Below are positions 8,167-16,754 of a stretch of 64,000 nucleotides of DNA, one piece after another. Positions within the stretch are counted from its first letter, which is position 1. Every line of letters begins with the position of its first letter. The position numbers and the translations under genes were made by a program. The notes below the pieces were generated by a model, which was not told the origin of the DNA, ran no database searches, and saw only the letters and a program-made list of their open reading frames with translations. The stretch is from Bog-793 sp963823945. GTDB taxonomy: Bacteria > Actinomycetota > Acidimicrobiia > Acidimicrobiales > Bog-793. Where the stretch lies: positions 248,001 through 312,000 of the forward strand of contig CAWGNK010000003.1 in assembly GCA_963823945.1 (NCBI GenBank), read 5' to 3'.

Positions 8167-10443
8167 CTAGACGAGCGGTCGGACTTCGAGCACCGCCGCG
8201 ATCCCGCCGCTCGCCGTGTCGAGCTCGTCGAGACCGAGGTCGACGAGGCCGTGCACGACAAGACGCTCTCCGCCCGCCACCCCGATCACCCGGGCGCCGA
8301 GCCCGGCGTCCGCCGCGAGCCGGCAGAGCTCGTCGGGAAAGCGTGTCGCGACCAGGACGCGGGCCGGGAGCTCGGCGAAAAGACCGCCGTGGTCGGCGAT
8401 GCCGTCCACCTCGGCGCCCGTGCGGGAGGCCCGCGCACACTCGGCGAGGGCGACGCCGAGACCTCCGTCGGCGACGTCGTGCAGTCCGCGCACAAGCCGC
8501 GGCGGATCGTCCTCCTGGACCTCGCGGGCGACGAGCTCACGGACGAACCGGCACAGCTCCCGGTGTGACACCAGGTCGACCGGCGCCAGCACACCGCCGG
8601 CGCAGCCCGCCACCGATCTCGCCCAGCGCGACCCCGCGAGCCCGCCGGGCGGCGGGCCGAGGACGACGAGGGAGTCGCCGGGATGCCACCCCGGGACCGG
8701 CGGCTTGCGCACGATCCGCCCGAGCAACCCGACGACGGCGATGACCGGGGTCGGGTCGATGTCGCGTCCCCCGGACTCGTCGTAGAGCGAGACGTTGCCG
8801 CCGATGACCGGGATGGCGAGCGCCTCACAGGCCTGCGCCATGCCGTCGATCGCCTCCGAGAGCTGCCACATCACCTCGGGATGCTCCGGATTGCCGAAGT
8901 TCAGACAGTTCACGAGGGCGAGCGGGATCGCGCCGGCGCACGAGACGTTGAGCGCCGACTCGCCGACGGTCGCCGCGGTACCGGCGCGCGGGTCGACGGC
9001 GCACCACCCGGGGTTCCCGTCGACACTCATCGCGAGCGCCTTTCCCTCCCAGGGGAGCCCGGGCGCGGCGAGCTTTAGGACCGTGGCGTCCCCCTCGCCC
9101 GGGCCGATCACCGTGTTCAGAAACAGCTGGTGGTCGTACTGGCGGTAGACGGGAGCCGGGTCGGCGAGGAGCTCCAGCAGGTCGCCGCCCGGGTCCGAGG
9201 GCGCGGGCAGCCGCGAGGGGTCGTCGGCACGCCGCTCGACGAGGTCCGCCGGCGGCGCCGCCGGCCGGTCGTAGCGGGGGGCGTCGTCGGCGAGCGAGGA
9301 GGCCGGGACGTCGGCCACGACCTCGCCCCCGGGGCCGTCGAGGATCCGCAGCCGGCCGATGCCCGCCGCGTCCGGTTCGGTGACGACACCGATCGCCGTC
9401 GCGGCGACCTCCCAGCGGTCACAGACCTCCTGCACGGCGGCGAGTGATTCGGGCGTGACGATCGCCAGCATCCGCTCCTGGCTCTCGCTGGTCATCACCT
9501 CGACCGGGCTCATGTGCGGCTCGCGCCGCGGCACGCGGGAGACGTCGACGTCCATGCCGAGGCGGGCGTGCGCCGCCGTCTCGCTCGTGGCACACGACAG
9601 GCCGGCACCACCCAGGTCCTGAATGCCCACCACGAGACCGGCGTCGAGGAGCTCGAGACAGGCTTCGATCAGCCGCTTCTCCTCGTACGGGTCGGAGATC
9701 TGGACGCTCGGGCGCTTCGTGGACTGGCCCGCCGCATCCGCCTCGGCGAAGCCCGCCGAGGCCAGCACGCTCACGCCACCGATGCCGTCTCGCCCCGTGG
9801 CCGAGCCCAGCAGTACGGCGAGGTTTCCCACCCCCGAAGCCGAAGAGAGCGCGAGACGGGATATCGGCAGCACGCCGAGGCAGAAGACGTTGACGAGCGG
9901 ATTCGACCGGTAGGTCGAATCGAACGTGATCTGACCCCCCACGGTCGGTACCCCGACCGCGTTCCCATAGCCGGCAACACCGCGTATGACTCCGTCGAGG
10001 ATGTACCGGCTCCGCGCGTCATCAGGCAAGCCAAAGAAAAGCGCATCCATGACCGCAATGGGCCGCGCCCCCATCGTGAAGATGTCGCGGAGGATCCCCC
10101 CGACACCGGTCGCCGCCCCCTGGTACGGCTCTATATACGAAGGGTGGTTGTGGCTTTCGATCCGCATCGCGACGGCGATCCCGTCGCCCACGTCAATGAC
10201 TCCGGCGTTCTCACCAGGACCCACGAGCACGTGGGGCGCCTTGGTCGGCAGCCGTGCGAGGTGGACCCGAGACGACTTGTACGAACAGTGCTCGCTCCAC
10301 ATCACGGAGTACATCGCGAGTTCCGTGTCGGTCGGCGCGTGACCCAGAATCCTTACGATCATCCCGTACTCGTCGTCGGTAAGTCCGAGGCTCCGATGAC
10401 GTTCCAGGTCGTGAGATTCTGCACGATCGGCGGAGACGTTCAA
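8167..10443 (-). CDS. purL: Phosphoribosylformylglycinamidine synthase subunit PurL
   Basis: 758 aa, the size of the small PurL that works with separate PurQ and PurS. It converts FGAR to FGAM with ATP and ammonia channelled from PurQ. The N-terminal part shows YSVMWSEHCSYK and the ATP/metal-binding stretch RIESHNHPS that are typical of PurL. The start codon is TTG at 10443-10441, with a GAAGGGG-type ribosome binding site upstream; no ATG or GTG gives the conserved N-terminus. It is separated from the other pur genes by an opposite-strand gene, so it needs its own promoter in the 98-base divergent gap. Confidence 0.96.
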   Translation of the reverse strand: MNVSADRAESHDLERHRSLGLTDDEYGMIVRILGHAPTDTELAMYSVMWSEHCSYKSSRVHLARLPTKAPHVLVGPGENAGVIDVGDGIAVAMRIESHNHPSYIEPYQGAATGVGGILRDIFTMGARPIAVMDALFFGLPDDARSRYILDGVIRGVAGYGNAVGVPTVGGQITFDSTYRSNPLVNVFCLGVLPISRLALSSASGVGNLAVLLGSATGRDGIGGVSVLASAGFAEADAAGQSTKRPSVQISDPYEEKRLIEACLELLDAGLVVGIQDLGGAGLSCATSETAAHARLGMDVDVSRVPRREPHMSPVEVMTSESQERMLAIVTPESLAAVQEVCDRWEVAATAIGVVTEPDAAGIGRLRILDGPGGEVVADVPASSLADDAPRYDRPAAPPADLVERRADDPSRLPAPSDPGGDLLELLADPAPVYRQYDHQLFLNTVIGPGEGDATVLKLAAPGLPWEGKALAMSVDGNPGWCAVDPRAGTAATVGESALNVSCAGAIPLALVNCLNFGNPEHPEVMWQLSEAIDGMAQACEALAIPVIGGNVSLYDESGGRDIDPTPVIAVVGLLGRIVRKPPVPGWHPGDSLVVLGPPPGGLAGSRWARSVAGCAGGVLAPVDLVSHRELCRFVRELVAREVQEDDPPRLVRGLHDVADGGLGVALAECARASRTGAEVDGIADHGGLFAELPARVLVATRFPDELCRLAADAGLGARVIGVAGGERLVVHGLVDLGLDELDTASGGIAAVLEVRPLV

Positions 10444-10506
10444 CGCCTTCTACCCCTTCCACACGGTGTCACGAAATGGAGAATCCCAGCTACCTGCATT
10501 AAGGAA

Positions 10507-10535
10507 TTGCATTCGAACGCTTCCTCGGCCATAGT
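10507..10535 (+). promoter_or_regulatory. Candidate promoter of the small gene divergent from purL
   Basis: TTGCAT (10507-10512) and CATAGT (10530-10535) are separated by 17 bases. The -10-like box ends six bases before the ATG at 10542, so the transcript would be leaderless. The 98-base region must also hold the purL promoter on the other strand. Confidence 0.45.
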
Positions 10536-10541
10536 GAGGTC

Positions 10542-10961
10542 ATGACACCCCCAAGGAAGCGAACCTCGATGACGTCGGAGCACAAGGCGGCGCTCGCAGC
10601 GGGCCGGGTACAGGGCCTGGCCGTGCGACGTTACCTGGAGGCCCTGGAGCGGAACCGCCCGCGGCGCGGGCGCCGACCGAGCGCCGAGTCGCTCCGCAAG
10701 CAGCTGAACGACATCTCCACCCGCCTGAAAGACGCCGACCCGCTGCAGCGGCTCCACCTCATCCAGCACCGCAAGAGCATCGAGGCGCGCCTTGCGACCG
10801 GGAGCGGCCCCGACGACATCTCCGCCCTCGAGAAGGACTTCGTCGCCGCCGCCGCCGAGTACGGCACCCGCAAGGGCATCGACTACGCGACGTGGCGCGA
10901 GGCGGGGGTCCCCGCCGAGGTGTTGCGGCGCGCGGGCGTCCACCGGAGCGCCGGGGCCTAG
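10542..10961 (+). CDS. Conserved hypothetical actinobacterial protein
   Basis: 139 aa, soluble, basic and mostly helical, with no signal peptide or membrane segment. A Lys/Arg-rich N-terminus is followed by two helices around residues 45-75 and a C-terminal DYATWREAGVPAEVLRRAG stretch. I recall related proteins of unknown function in actinobacteria but can name no family. It is divergent from purL and its last four bases overlap the end of purQ on the opposite strand. ATG at 10542 follows a promoter-like sequence; a second in-frame ATG at 10569 is also possible. Confidence 0.7.
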   Translation: MTPPRKRTSMTSEHKAALAAGRVQGLAVRRYLEALERNRPRRGRRPSAESLRKQLNDISTRLKDADPLQRLHLIQHRKSIEARLATGSGPDDISALEKDFVAAAAEYGTRKGIDYATWREAGVPAEVLRRAGVHRSAGA

Positions 10962-11671
10962 CTCGCCGCTTCCGCCGGCTCGGAACGCCGGCCGGCGGAC
11001 TGCCACTCCTGGGCTGCCTCGAGCAGCGACTCGAAGAGCACGACCCCGTCCGTACCGACGCCGAGGGGATCCGAGGCGCGCTCGGGGTGCGGCATGAGAC
11101 CGACGACGTTGCCCTCCTTGTTGGCGACACCGGCGATCGCGTGCAGCGCGCCGTTCGGGTTCTCCCGGTAGCGGAGCACGACCTGGCCGGCGGCCTCTAT
11201 TGCGGCCAGCGTCGCCGCGTCGCACGTGTAGTTGCCCTCGTAGTGGTTGATGGGCAGCCGCAGCACCTCGCCGGACATGCCCCGCCCGGTAAGCACGCTC
11301 GCGACCGACTCCACCGTGCACTCCACGGTCCGGCAGATGAAGCGCAGCCCGACGTTGCGCGTGAGGGCTCCCGGCAGCAGACCCGCCTCCGTCAGCACCT
11401 GGAAACCGTTGCATATCCCGAGGACGGGACCGCCTTCCTCGGCGAAGTCGGCGACCGCCCGCATGACCGGCGAGAAGCGCGCGATCGCGCCGGGTCGCAG
11501 GTAGTCGCCGTGCGCGAAGCCTCCGGGGATGACGACGGCGCCGACGTCCCCGATGGTGTCGGCGCCGTGCCAGATGATCTCGGTCGACGCGCCGAGCGCC
11601 GACAGCGCCCGGGCGACGTCGAACTCGCAGTTCGAACCGGGGAAACGGATGATGCCGATCTCAGCCGTCAT
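10958..11671 (-). CDS. purQ: Phosphoribosylformylglycinamidine synthase glutaminase PurQ
   Basis: 237 aa class I glutamine amidotransferase. The nucleophile is Cys87 in GICNGFQ, and the partners are His195 and Glu197 in MPHPERA. It releases ammonia from glutamine for PurL, with PurS bridging the complex. It is the last gene of the minus-strand pur chain; its ATG overlaps the purS stop as ATGA (11668-11671). Confidence 0.96.
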   Translation of the reverse strand: MTAEIGIIRFPGSNCEFDVARALSALGASTEIIWHGADTIGDVGAVVIPGGFAHGDYLRPGAIARFSPVMRAVADFAEEGGPVLGICNGFQVLTEAGLLPGALTRNVGLRFICRTVECTVESVASVLTGRGMSGEVLRLPINHYEGNYTCDAATLAAIEAAGQVVLRYRENPNGALHAIAGVANKEGNVVGLMPHPERASDPLGVGTDGVVLFESLLEAAQEWQSAGRRSEPAEAAS

Positions 11672-11937
11672 GCCGGGATCCCCGGGGAGCCGGCGACGAC
11701 GCGGATCTCGGCGGTCTCGATCACCGGGTTGGCGAGCAGCCGCTCACACATCTCCTCGGCCGTCCTCCGCGCGACCGCCTCGGTCGGCGCCTCGACCGAG
11801 AAGCGGAAGACCTTGCCCACGTGGACGCCCTGCACCCCGTCGAAGCCGAGTGAGGGCAGCGCCCGCTCGATCGCGAGCCCCTCGGGGTCGGCGAGCCCGA
11901 CGAGGCTGCGGATCTCCACGATGATGTCGTAGTTCAC
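11668..11937 (-). CDS. purS: Phosphoribosylformylglycinamidine synthase subunit PurS
   Basis: 89 aa, the usual size for PurS, the small structural subunit joining PurL and PurQ. The GTG at 11937 is chosen because it gives the typical NYDIIVEIRSL N-terminus and forms a GTGA overlap with the purC stop. An upstream ATG at 11961 would add eight unrelated residues. The PurS-type stretch GFDGVQGVHVGKVFRF is near the middle. It is translationally coupled to purC and purQ. Confidence 0.92.
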   Translation of the reverse strand: MNYDIIVEIRSLVGLADPEGLAIERALPSLGFDGVQGVHVGKVFRFSVEAPTEAVARRTAEEMCERLLANPVIETAEIRVVAGSPGIPA

Positions 11938-12821
11938 GTTTCCCCTCCGTTGCCCCACCAATCGGCGAGCCGTAGCCCGGTGATCCGTTCATAGGCCTCG
12001 ACATAGCGCGCCCGCGCCGACACGACGACCTCGTCAGGCAACGGCGGGGGCGGCGACGCCATGTCCCAGCCGGTCGCGGCGGCCCAGTCGCGCATCGGCT
12101 GTTTGTCGTACGAGGACGGTGTCCGACCCGGAACCCAGGCTCTAGCGTCCCACAGGCGGGAGGAGTCCGGGGTGATGATCTCGTCGCAGATTGTGAGTTC
12201 GCCGCCGACCAACCCGAGCTCGAACTTCGTGTCGGCGATGATGACGCCCCGGCCGAGCGCCGAACGGGCAGCCAACTCGTAGGCCGCGACGCACAGCTCG
12301 CGCACCCGGCCGGCGAGGCTGGCGCCGATCAGCCCCGCGGCCGCGGCAAACGAGATGTTCTCGTCATGGCCCGTGGCGGCCTTCGTCGACGGCGTGAACA
12401 CCGGCGCCGGCAGGCGGCACGCCTCCAGCAGGCCCGTGGGCAGCGGTTCGCCGTGCATCGTGTTGTCACGCTGGTACTCCCGCCAGGCCGAGCCGGCGAG
12501 GTAGCCGCGCACGATGCACTCGATCGGCAGCATCTCGGCCCGCCGGACGAGCATTCCCCGGCCGGCGAGGCCGGGCCAGCCACGCGCCTCGGCGGGGAAG
12601 CAGGCGGGGTCGGCGGTCACGAGGTGCGTCGGGGCGAGCGGGGCCAGCTCACCGGCCCAATATGCCGTCATCGCCGTCAGCACCCGTCCCTTGTCCGGCA
12701 CGGGCTTGTCGAATACGTAGTCGTAGGCCGAGATCCGATCGGAGGCGACCATCAGGAGTAGGCCGTCGCCGACGTCGAAGACGTCGCGCACCTTGCCCGA
12801 GCAGACGAGCTCGAGGGTCAC
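11934..12821 (-). CDS. purC: SAICAR synthase PurC
   Basis: 295 aa, matching the longer PurC form. It ligates aspartate to CAIR using ATP. Family signatures visible are SGKVRDVFDVG near the N-terminus, SDRISAYDYVF (residues about 28-38) and IECIVRGYLAGS in the centre. The GTG start at 12821 overlaps the purB stop by four bases (GTGA), and the 3' end overlaps purS the same way. Confidence 0.95.
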   Translation of the reverse strand: MTLELVCSGKVRDVFDVGDGLLLMVASDRISAYDYVFDKPVPDKGRVLTAMTAYWAGELAPLAPTHLVTADPACFPAEARGWPGLAGRGMLVRRAEMLPIECIVRGYLAGSAWREYQRDNTMHGEPLPTGLLEACRLPAPVFTPSTKAATGHDENISFAAAAGLIGASLAGRVRELCVAAYELAARSALGRGVIIADTKFELGLVGGELTICDEIITPDSSRLWDARAWVPGRTPSSYDKQPMRDWAAATGWDMASPPPPLPDEVVVSARARYVEAYERITGLRLADWWGNGGET

Positions 12822-14146
12822 CGCCCCACCTCCCGCACGGCGTCGGTGATGCGATGGGCGTGCCGAAGCGCTCGCTCGAGGTCGAACGCCCCGTCGAGGA
12901 CCGTGGCGACCCGGTCGGCGCCGAGCACGGCGGCGAGCTCCCCGTCCGCCTCGAGCACGGCCCGGAACGGGCGCCGCTCGGCTGCGGCAAGGTGGGCGTC
13001 ACGCTGGACGATCGCGTAGGCGGCGTCCCGGTCGAGGCCGGCGCCGACCAGCGCGAGCAGGACAGGCTGCGAGAAGACCAGCCCGTACGAGCCCTCGAGC
13101 AGGTTCTCCCGCATGCGGTCGGCATGCACGACGAGCCCGTCGACGAGGCGGGCCGCGCGCGTCAGCGCGTAGTAGCAGAGCTGGCTGGCGTCCGGCAGGA
13201 TGATCCGTTCGGCCGACGAGTGCGAGATGTCCCGCTCGTGCCAGAGGGCGACGTCCTCCAGTCCGGCGACGAGATAGCCGCGCAGCAGACGCGCGATGCC
13301 GACCAGGCGCTCGGCGGTGATCGGGTTCCGCTTGTGCGGCATCGCCGAGGAGCCCTTCTGTCCCGAGCCGAAGGCCTCCTCGACCTCGGCGACCTCGCTG
13401 CGCTGCAGATGCCGGAGCTCCACGGCGATCGCCTCGATCGTGGCCCCCGTCGACGCGACGGCGTAGAGGAACTGCGCGTGCCGGTCGCGGGAGATCACCT
13501 GGTTCGCCGGGGTCGGCGTCAGCCCGAGCGCCGCACAGACGTGCGCCTCGACCCCCGGGTCGACGTTCGAGTACGTCCCGACCGCGCCGGAGAGCTTGCC
13601 AACGGCCACCGCGGCGCGGGCCTGTTCCAGTCGGACCCGGTCGCGCTCGACCTGCAACGCGAACAGGGCGAGTTTCGCCCCGAACGTCGTCGGCTCGGCA
13701 TGCATGCCGTGGGTGCGGCCGACGATCGGCGTCCCGGCGAACTCGACCGCGCGGCGTGCGAGTGCCCCGGCGAGACCGTCGGCGGCGCCGATGAGGAGGT
13801 CGGCGGCGCGACACAGCGTCACCGAGAGGGCCGAGTCGACGACGTCGGACGACGTGAGCCCGTAGTGGATCCAGGCGCTCTCGGGGGGGCCGATCGCCCT
13901 CCCGACCACGTCGACGAAGGCGGCGACGTCGTGGTCTGTCACGCGTTCGCGCTCTGCGACCGCCGCGACGAAAGCCGCGTCGACCACGGGTGCGCGCCGC
14001 CGGACGACCGCGGCCGCGGCGGGCGACACGACGCCGACCTCGGACCACCCCTCGACCGCGAGGAGCTCGATCTCGAGCCAGAGCGCGAGCCGCGTCTCGT
14101 CGCTGAACAACGCTGCCATCTCCGGCAGTGCGTAACGCTCGATCAA
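12818..14146 (-). CDS. purB: Adenylosuccinate lyase PurB
   Basis: 442 aa member of the fumarase/aspartase superfamily. It acts twice in purine synthesis, cleaving SAICAR and adenylosuccinate. The superfamily signature loop reads GSSAMPHKRNPI, and TSSDVVDSALS and GRTHGMHAEP mark the other conserved regions. The start is TTG at 14146-14144, overlapping the purD stop as TTGA, and the end overlaps purC as GTGA. Confidence 0.96.
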   Translation of the reverse strand: MIERYALPEMAALFSDETRLALWLEIELLAVEGWSEVGVVSPAAAAVVRRRAPVVDAAFVAAVAERERVTDHDVAAFVDVVGRAIGPPESAWIHYGLTSSDVVDSALSVTLCRAADLLIGAADGLAGALARRAVEFAGTPIVGRTHGMHAEPTTFGAKLALFALQVERDRVRLEQARAAVAVGKLSGAVGTYSNVDPGVEAHVCAALGLTPTPANQVISRDRHAQFLYAVASTGATIEAIAVELRHLQRSEVAEVEEAFGSGQKGSSAMPHKRNPITAERLVGIARLLRGYLVAGLEDVALWHERDISHSSAERIILPDASQLCYYALTRAARLVDGLVVHADRMRENLLEGSYGLVFSQPVLLALVGAGLDRDAAYAIVQRDAHLAAAERRPFRAVLEADGELAAVLGADRVATVLDGAFDLERALRHAHRITDAVREVGR

Positions 14147-15402
14147 GGCGTGCTCCTGACTTCCTCGGGGTCCGCGATATCCCCCCGATATTGGACGCCC
14201 TCGATCTCGACGGCACCGATCGCCTCATAGGCCCGCTGCCGGGCCGCACCAATCGTCGGCGCGACCGCCGTCACGGCGAGCACCCGCCCGCCATCGGTCC
14301 GCAGTGTGCCGTCGGCATCTCGGCGGGTCCCGGCGTGCAGGACGGTCACCCCTTCGACGGCACCGGCCGCGTCGAGACCACCGATCACATCCCCGCGTCG
14401 CGGGTTGGCCGGGTAGCCCGCGGCGGCAGCGACGACACAGACGGCGGCGGTCGGCGCACACGCGACCCCGTCGGGAACCCTCCCCCCGGCGGCCGCGGCG
14501 AGGAGCCCCGTGCAATCCCCCGCCATGCGGGGTAGCACGACCTCGGTCTCGGGGTCGCCGAAGCGCACGTTGAACTCGACGAGCTGCGGCCCGTCGTCGC
14601 CGAGCATCAGCCCCGCGTAGAGGACGCCTTTGTAGTCGATTCCCCGGCGACGCAGCTCACGAAGCGTCGGCAGCACGATCCGGTCCATCGCCTCGTCGAC
14701 GGTCTTGTCCTCGACGAAGGTGACGGGCGAGCAGGCGCCCATGCCGCCGGTGTTCGGGCCGAGGTCGCCGTCGAGGGCGCGCTTGTAGTCCCGCGCCACC
14801 GGGAGCGCGAGAGCGCGCTCCCCGTCGCAGACGGCCAGCAGCGACGCCTCCCGGCCGACGAGCGCCTCCTCGATCACGACACGCCGCCCCGCCGCGCCGT
14901 ACGCCTCCCCCGACAGCTTCGCCACGACGTCCGCCTCCGCCGCGGCGCGGTCGGAGGTGACGAGCACCCCCTTGCCGGCGGCGAGTCCGTCCGTCTTGAT
15001 CACGTACGGGCCGGCGGCGGCGCGCAGGTGGGCGAGCGCGTCATCGGGGCGCTCGAACACGGCGAAACGGGCGGTCGGCACACCGGCGGCGGCGGCGAGC
15101 TCTTTCATGTACGCCTTCGAGCCCTCGAGCCGGGCACCGTCCGCCCCGGGACCGAACACGAGCCCGCCGAGTCCCCGCAGGCGGTCGGCGAGGCCGGCGA
15201 CGAGCGGTGCCTCGGGCCCGATGACGTAGAGGTCGGCCTCGATCTCCTCGGGGGGCGCGGTGCGGGACTCGAGCGTGTGCCCCTCGGGGGATCGGCCCTG
15301 GATCCCGGGGTTCCCCGGCGTCACGACGACGTCGGCCGTGCGCGCACAGGCGAGGGCGAGGGCGTGTTCCCGGGCGCCTGACCCGACGACGCAAACGTTC
15401 AC
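14143..15402 (-). CDS. purD: Phosphoribosylamine-glycine ligase PurD
   Basis: 419 aa ATP-grasp enzyme that joins glycine to phosphoribosylamine. The N-terminal MNVCVVGSGAREHALA nucleotide-fold motif and the PGNPGIQ loop are diagnostic. The ATP-grasp core includes VIKTDGLAAGKGV, and NVRFGDPETEVVLPRM marks the metal site. The GTG start overlaps the purA stop by four bases. The neighbouring order purA-purD-purB-purC-purS-purQ is one continuous coupled operon. Confidence 0.96.
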   Translation of the reverse strand: MNVCVVGSGAREHALALACARTADVVVTPGNPGIQGRSPEGHTLESRTAPPEEIEADLYVIGPEAPLVAGLADRLRGLGGLVFGPGADGARLEGSKAYMKELAAAAGVPTARFAVFERPDDALAHLRAAAGPYVIKTDGLAAGKGVLVTSDRAAAEADVVAKLSGEAYGAAGRRVVIEEALVGREASLLAVCDGERALALPVARDYKRALDGDLGPNTGGMGACSPVTFVEDKTVDEAMDRIVLPTLRELRRRGIDYKGVLYAGLMLGDDGPQLVEFNVRFGDPETEVVLPRMAGDCTGLLAAAAGGRVPDGVACAPTAAVCVVAAAAGYPANPRRGDVIGGLDAAGAVEGVTVLHAGTRRDADGTLRTDGGRVLAVTAVAPTIGAARQRAYEAIGAVEIEGVQYRGDIADPEEVRSTP

Positions 15403-16679
15403 GCCGCGAACCGCACGTACTGCTCCCGGCCGGGTCCGACGCCCACGTAGGTGACCGGCACCTTGGCGTACTCGGCGATCATGCGGACGTAGTCGCGGGC
15501 CGCGGCCGGCAGGTCACCTGTCTTTGTCGCCCGGGAGAGGTCGTCGCCCCAGCCCGGCAGCTGCTCGTAGACCGGCCGCACCCGATGGAGCACGGACTGG
15601 TGGTAGGGGAAGCCGGTCAGGCGCTCGCCCTCGTACTCGTAAGCGACGCAGGCCTTGACGCTCTCGAAGGCGGAGAGCACGTCGAGCTTGGTGAGGGCGA
15701 TCTCCGAGACGGAGTTCAGCCGCACCGCGTGTCGGAGCATGACGAGGTCGAGCCAGCCCGGGCGGCGGCGGCGCCCCGTGTTGGTGCCGTACTCGTGCCC
15801 GCGCTCGACGAGCGTGTCGGCGAGTTCGCCATCGACCTCGGTCGGGAACGGCCCGGCACCGACGCGGGTCAGGTAGGCCTTGGCGATCCCCACGACGCGG
15901 TTGATGTCCCGGGGCCCGATCCCGCTCCCGGTACAGGCGCCCCCCGCAGTCGGGTTCGACGACGTGACGTAGGGGTAGGTGCCGTGGTCGAGGTCGAGAA
16001 ACGTCGCCTGCGCCCCCTCGAGCATGACGTTCTCGCCGGCGTCCAGCGCCTCGTGCACGAGTCCGACGGTGTCGCCGATCATCGGCGCGATGCGCGGCGC
16101 GAGCTCTTCGAGGTAAAGGCGCGTGATCTCCCGCCCGTCGAGGGCGAGCCGGTTGAAGACCTTGGCGAGCACGAGGTTCTTCTCGCGCAGCGCCACGTCG
16201 AGCTTCTGGCGGAAGATCTTCTCGTCCAGCAGGTCCTGGACCCGCAGGCCGATGCGGGCCGCCTTGTCCGCGTAGGCCGGCCCGATGCCGCGTTTGGTCG
16301 TGCCGAGCTTGTTCTTGCCGAGCGAACGTTCCGTCGCCCGGTCGATCTCGTAGTGGTACGGCATGATCAGGTGGGCGTTGCCCGAGACGACCAACCGGCT
16401 CGTGTCGACGCCGCGGGCCCCGAGCGCGTCGCACTCGGCGACGAGGACCGCCGGGTCGACGACGACGCCGTTGCCGATGACCGGCACGGTTTCGGGGTAG
16501 AGCACGCCGCTCGGGATGAGCTGGAGGGCGAAGGTCTCGCCACCGACGACGATCGTGTGACCCGCGTTGTGGCCGCCCTGATAACGCACGACGAGCCGCA
16601 TGCCGCGGGCGAGAAGGTCGGTCAGCTTCCCCTTCCCCTCGTCGCCCCATTGGGTACCGACCACGACGGTCGCGGGCAC
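15399..16679 (-). CDS. purA: Adenylosuccinate synthetase PurA
   Basis: 426 aa from GTG at 16679, matching the family length of about 430. It couples IMP and aspartate with GTP hydrolysis on the branch to AMP. The N-terminal GTQWGDEGKGK loop begins about nine residues in, and GGHNAGHT and the GTTKRGIGPAY stretch follow. A GGAGGGG ribosome binding site precedes this GTG; a longer frame from 16730 would add residues upstream of that site and is rejected. It is the first pur gene of the block, 75 bases downstream of clpB on the same strand. Confidence 0.95.
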   Translation of the reverse strand: MPATVVVGTQWGDEGKGKLTDLLARGMRLVVRYQGGHNAGHTIVVGGETFALQLIPSGVLYPETVPVIGNGVVVDPAVLVAECDALGARGVDTSRLVVSGNAHLIMPYHYEIDRATERSLGKNKLGTTKRGIGPAYADKAARIGLRVQDLLDEKIFRQKLDVALREKNLVLAKVFNRLALDGREITRLYLEELAPRIAPMIGDTVGLVHEALDAGENVMLEGAQATFLDLDHGTYPYVTSSNPTAGGACTGSGIGPRDINRVVGIAKAYLTRVGAGPFPTEVDGELADTLVERGHEYGTNTGRRRRPGWLDLVMLRHAVRLNSVSEIALTKLDVLSAFESVKACVAYEYEGERLTGFPYHQSVLHRVRPVYEQLPGWGDDLSRATKTGDLPAAARDYVRMIAEYAKVPVTYVGVGPGREQYVRFAA

Positions 16680-16754
16680 CAGGCTCCCCTCCGGCTCGAC
16701 CGCCCCGATCCTACCGGCCAGTGCCAGCAAACCTGGTAATCGGCCGAATTGGCC

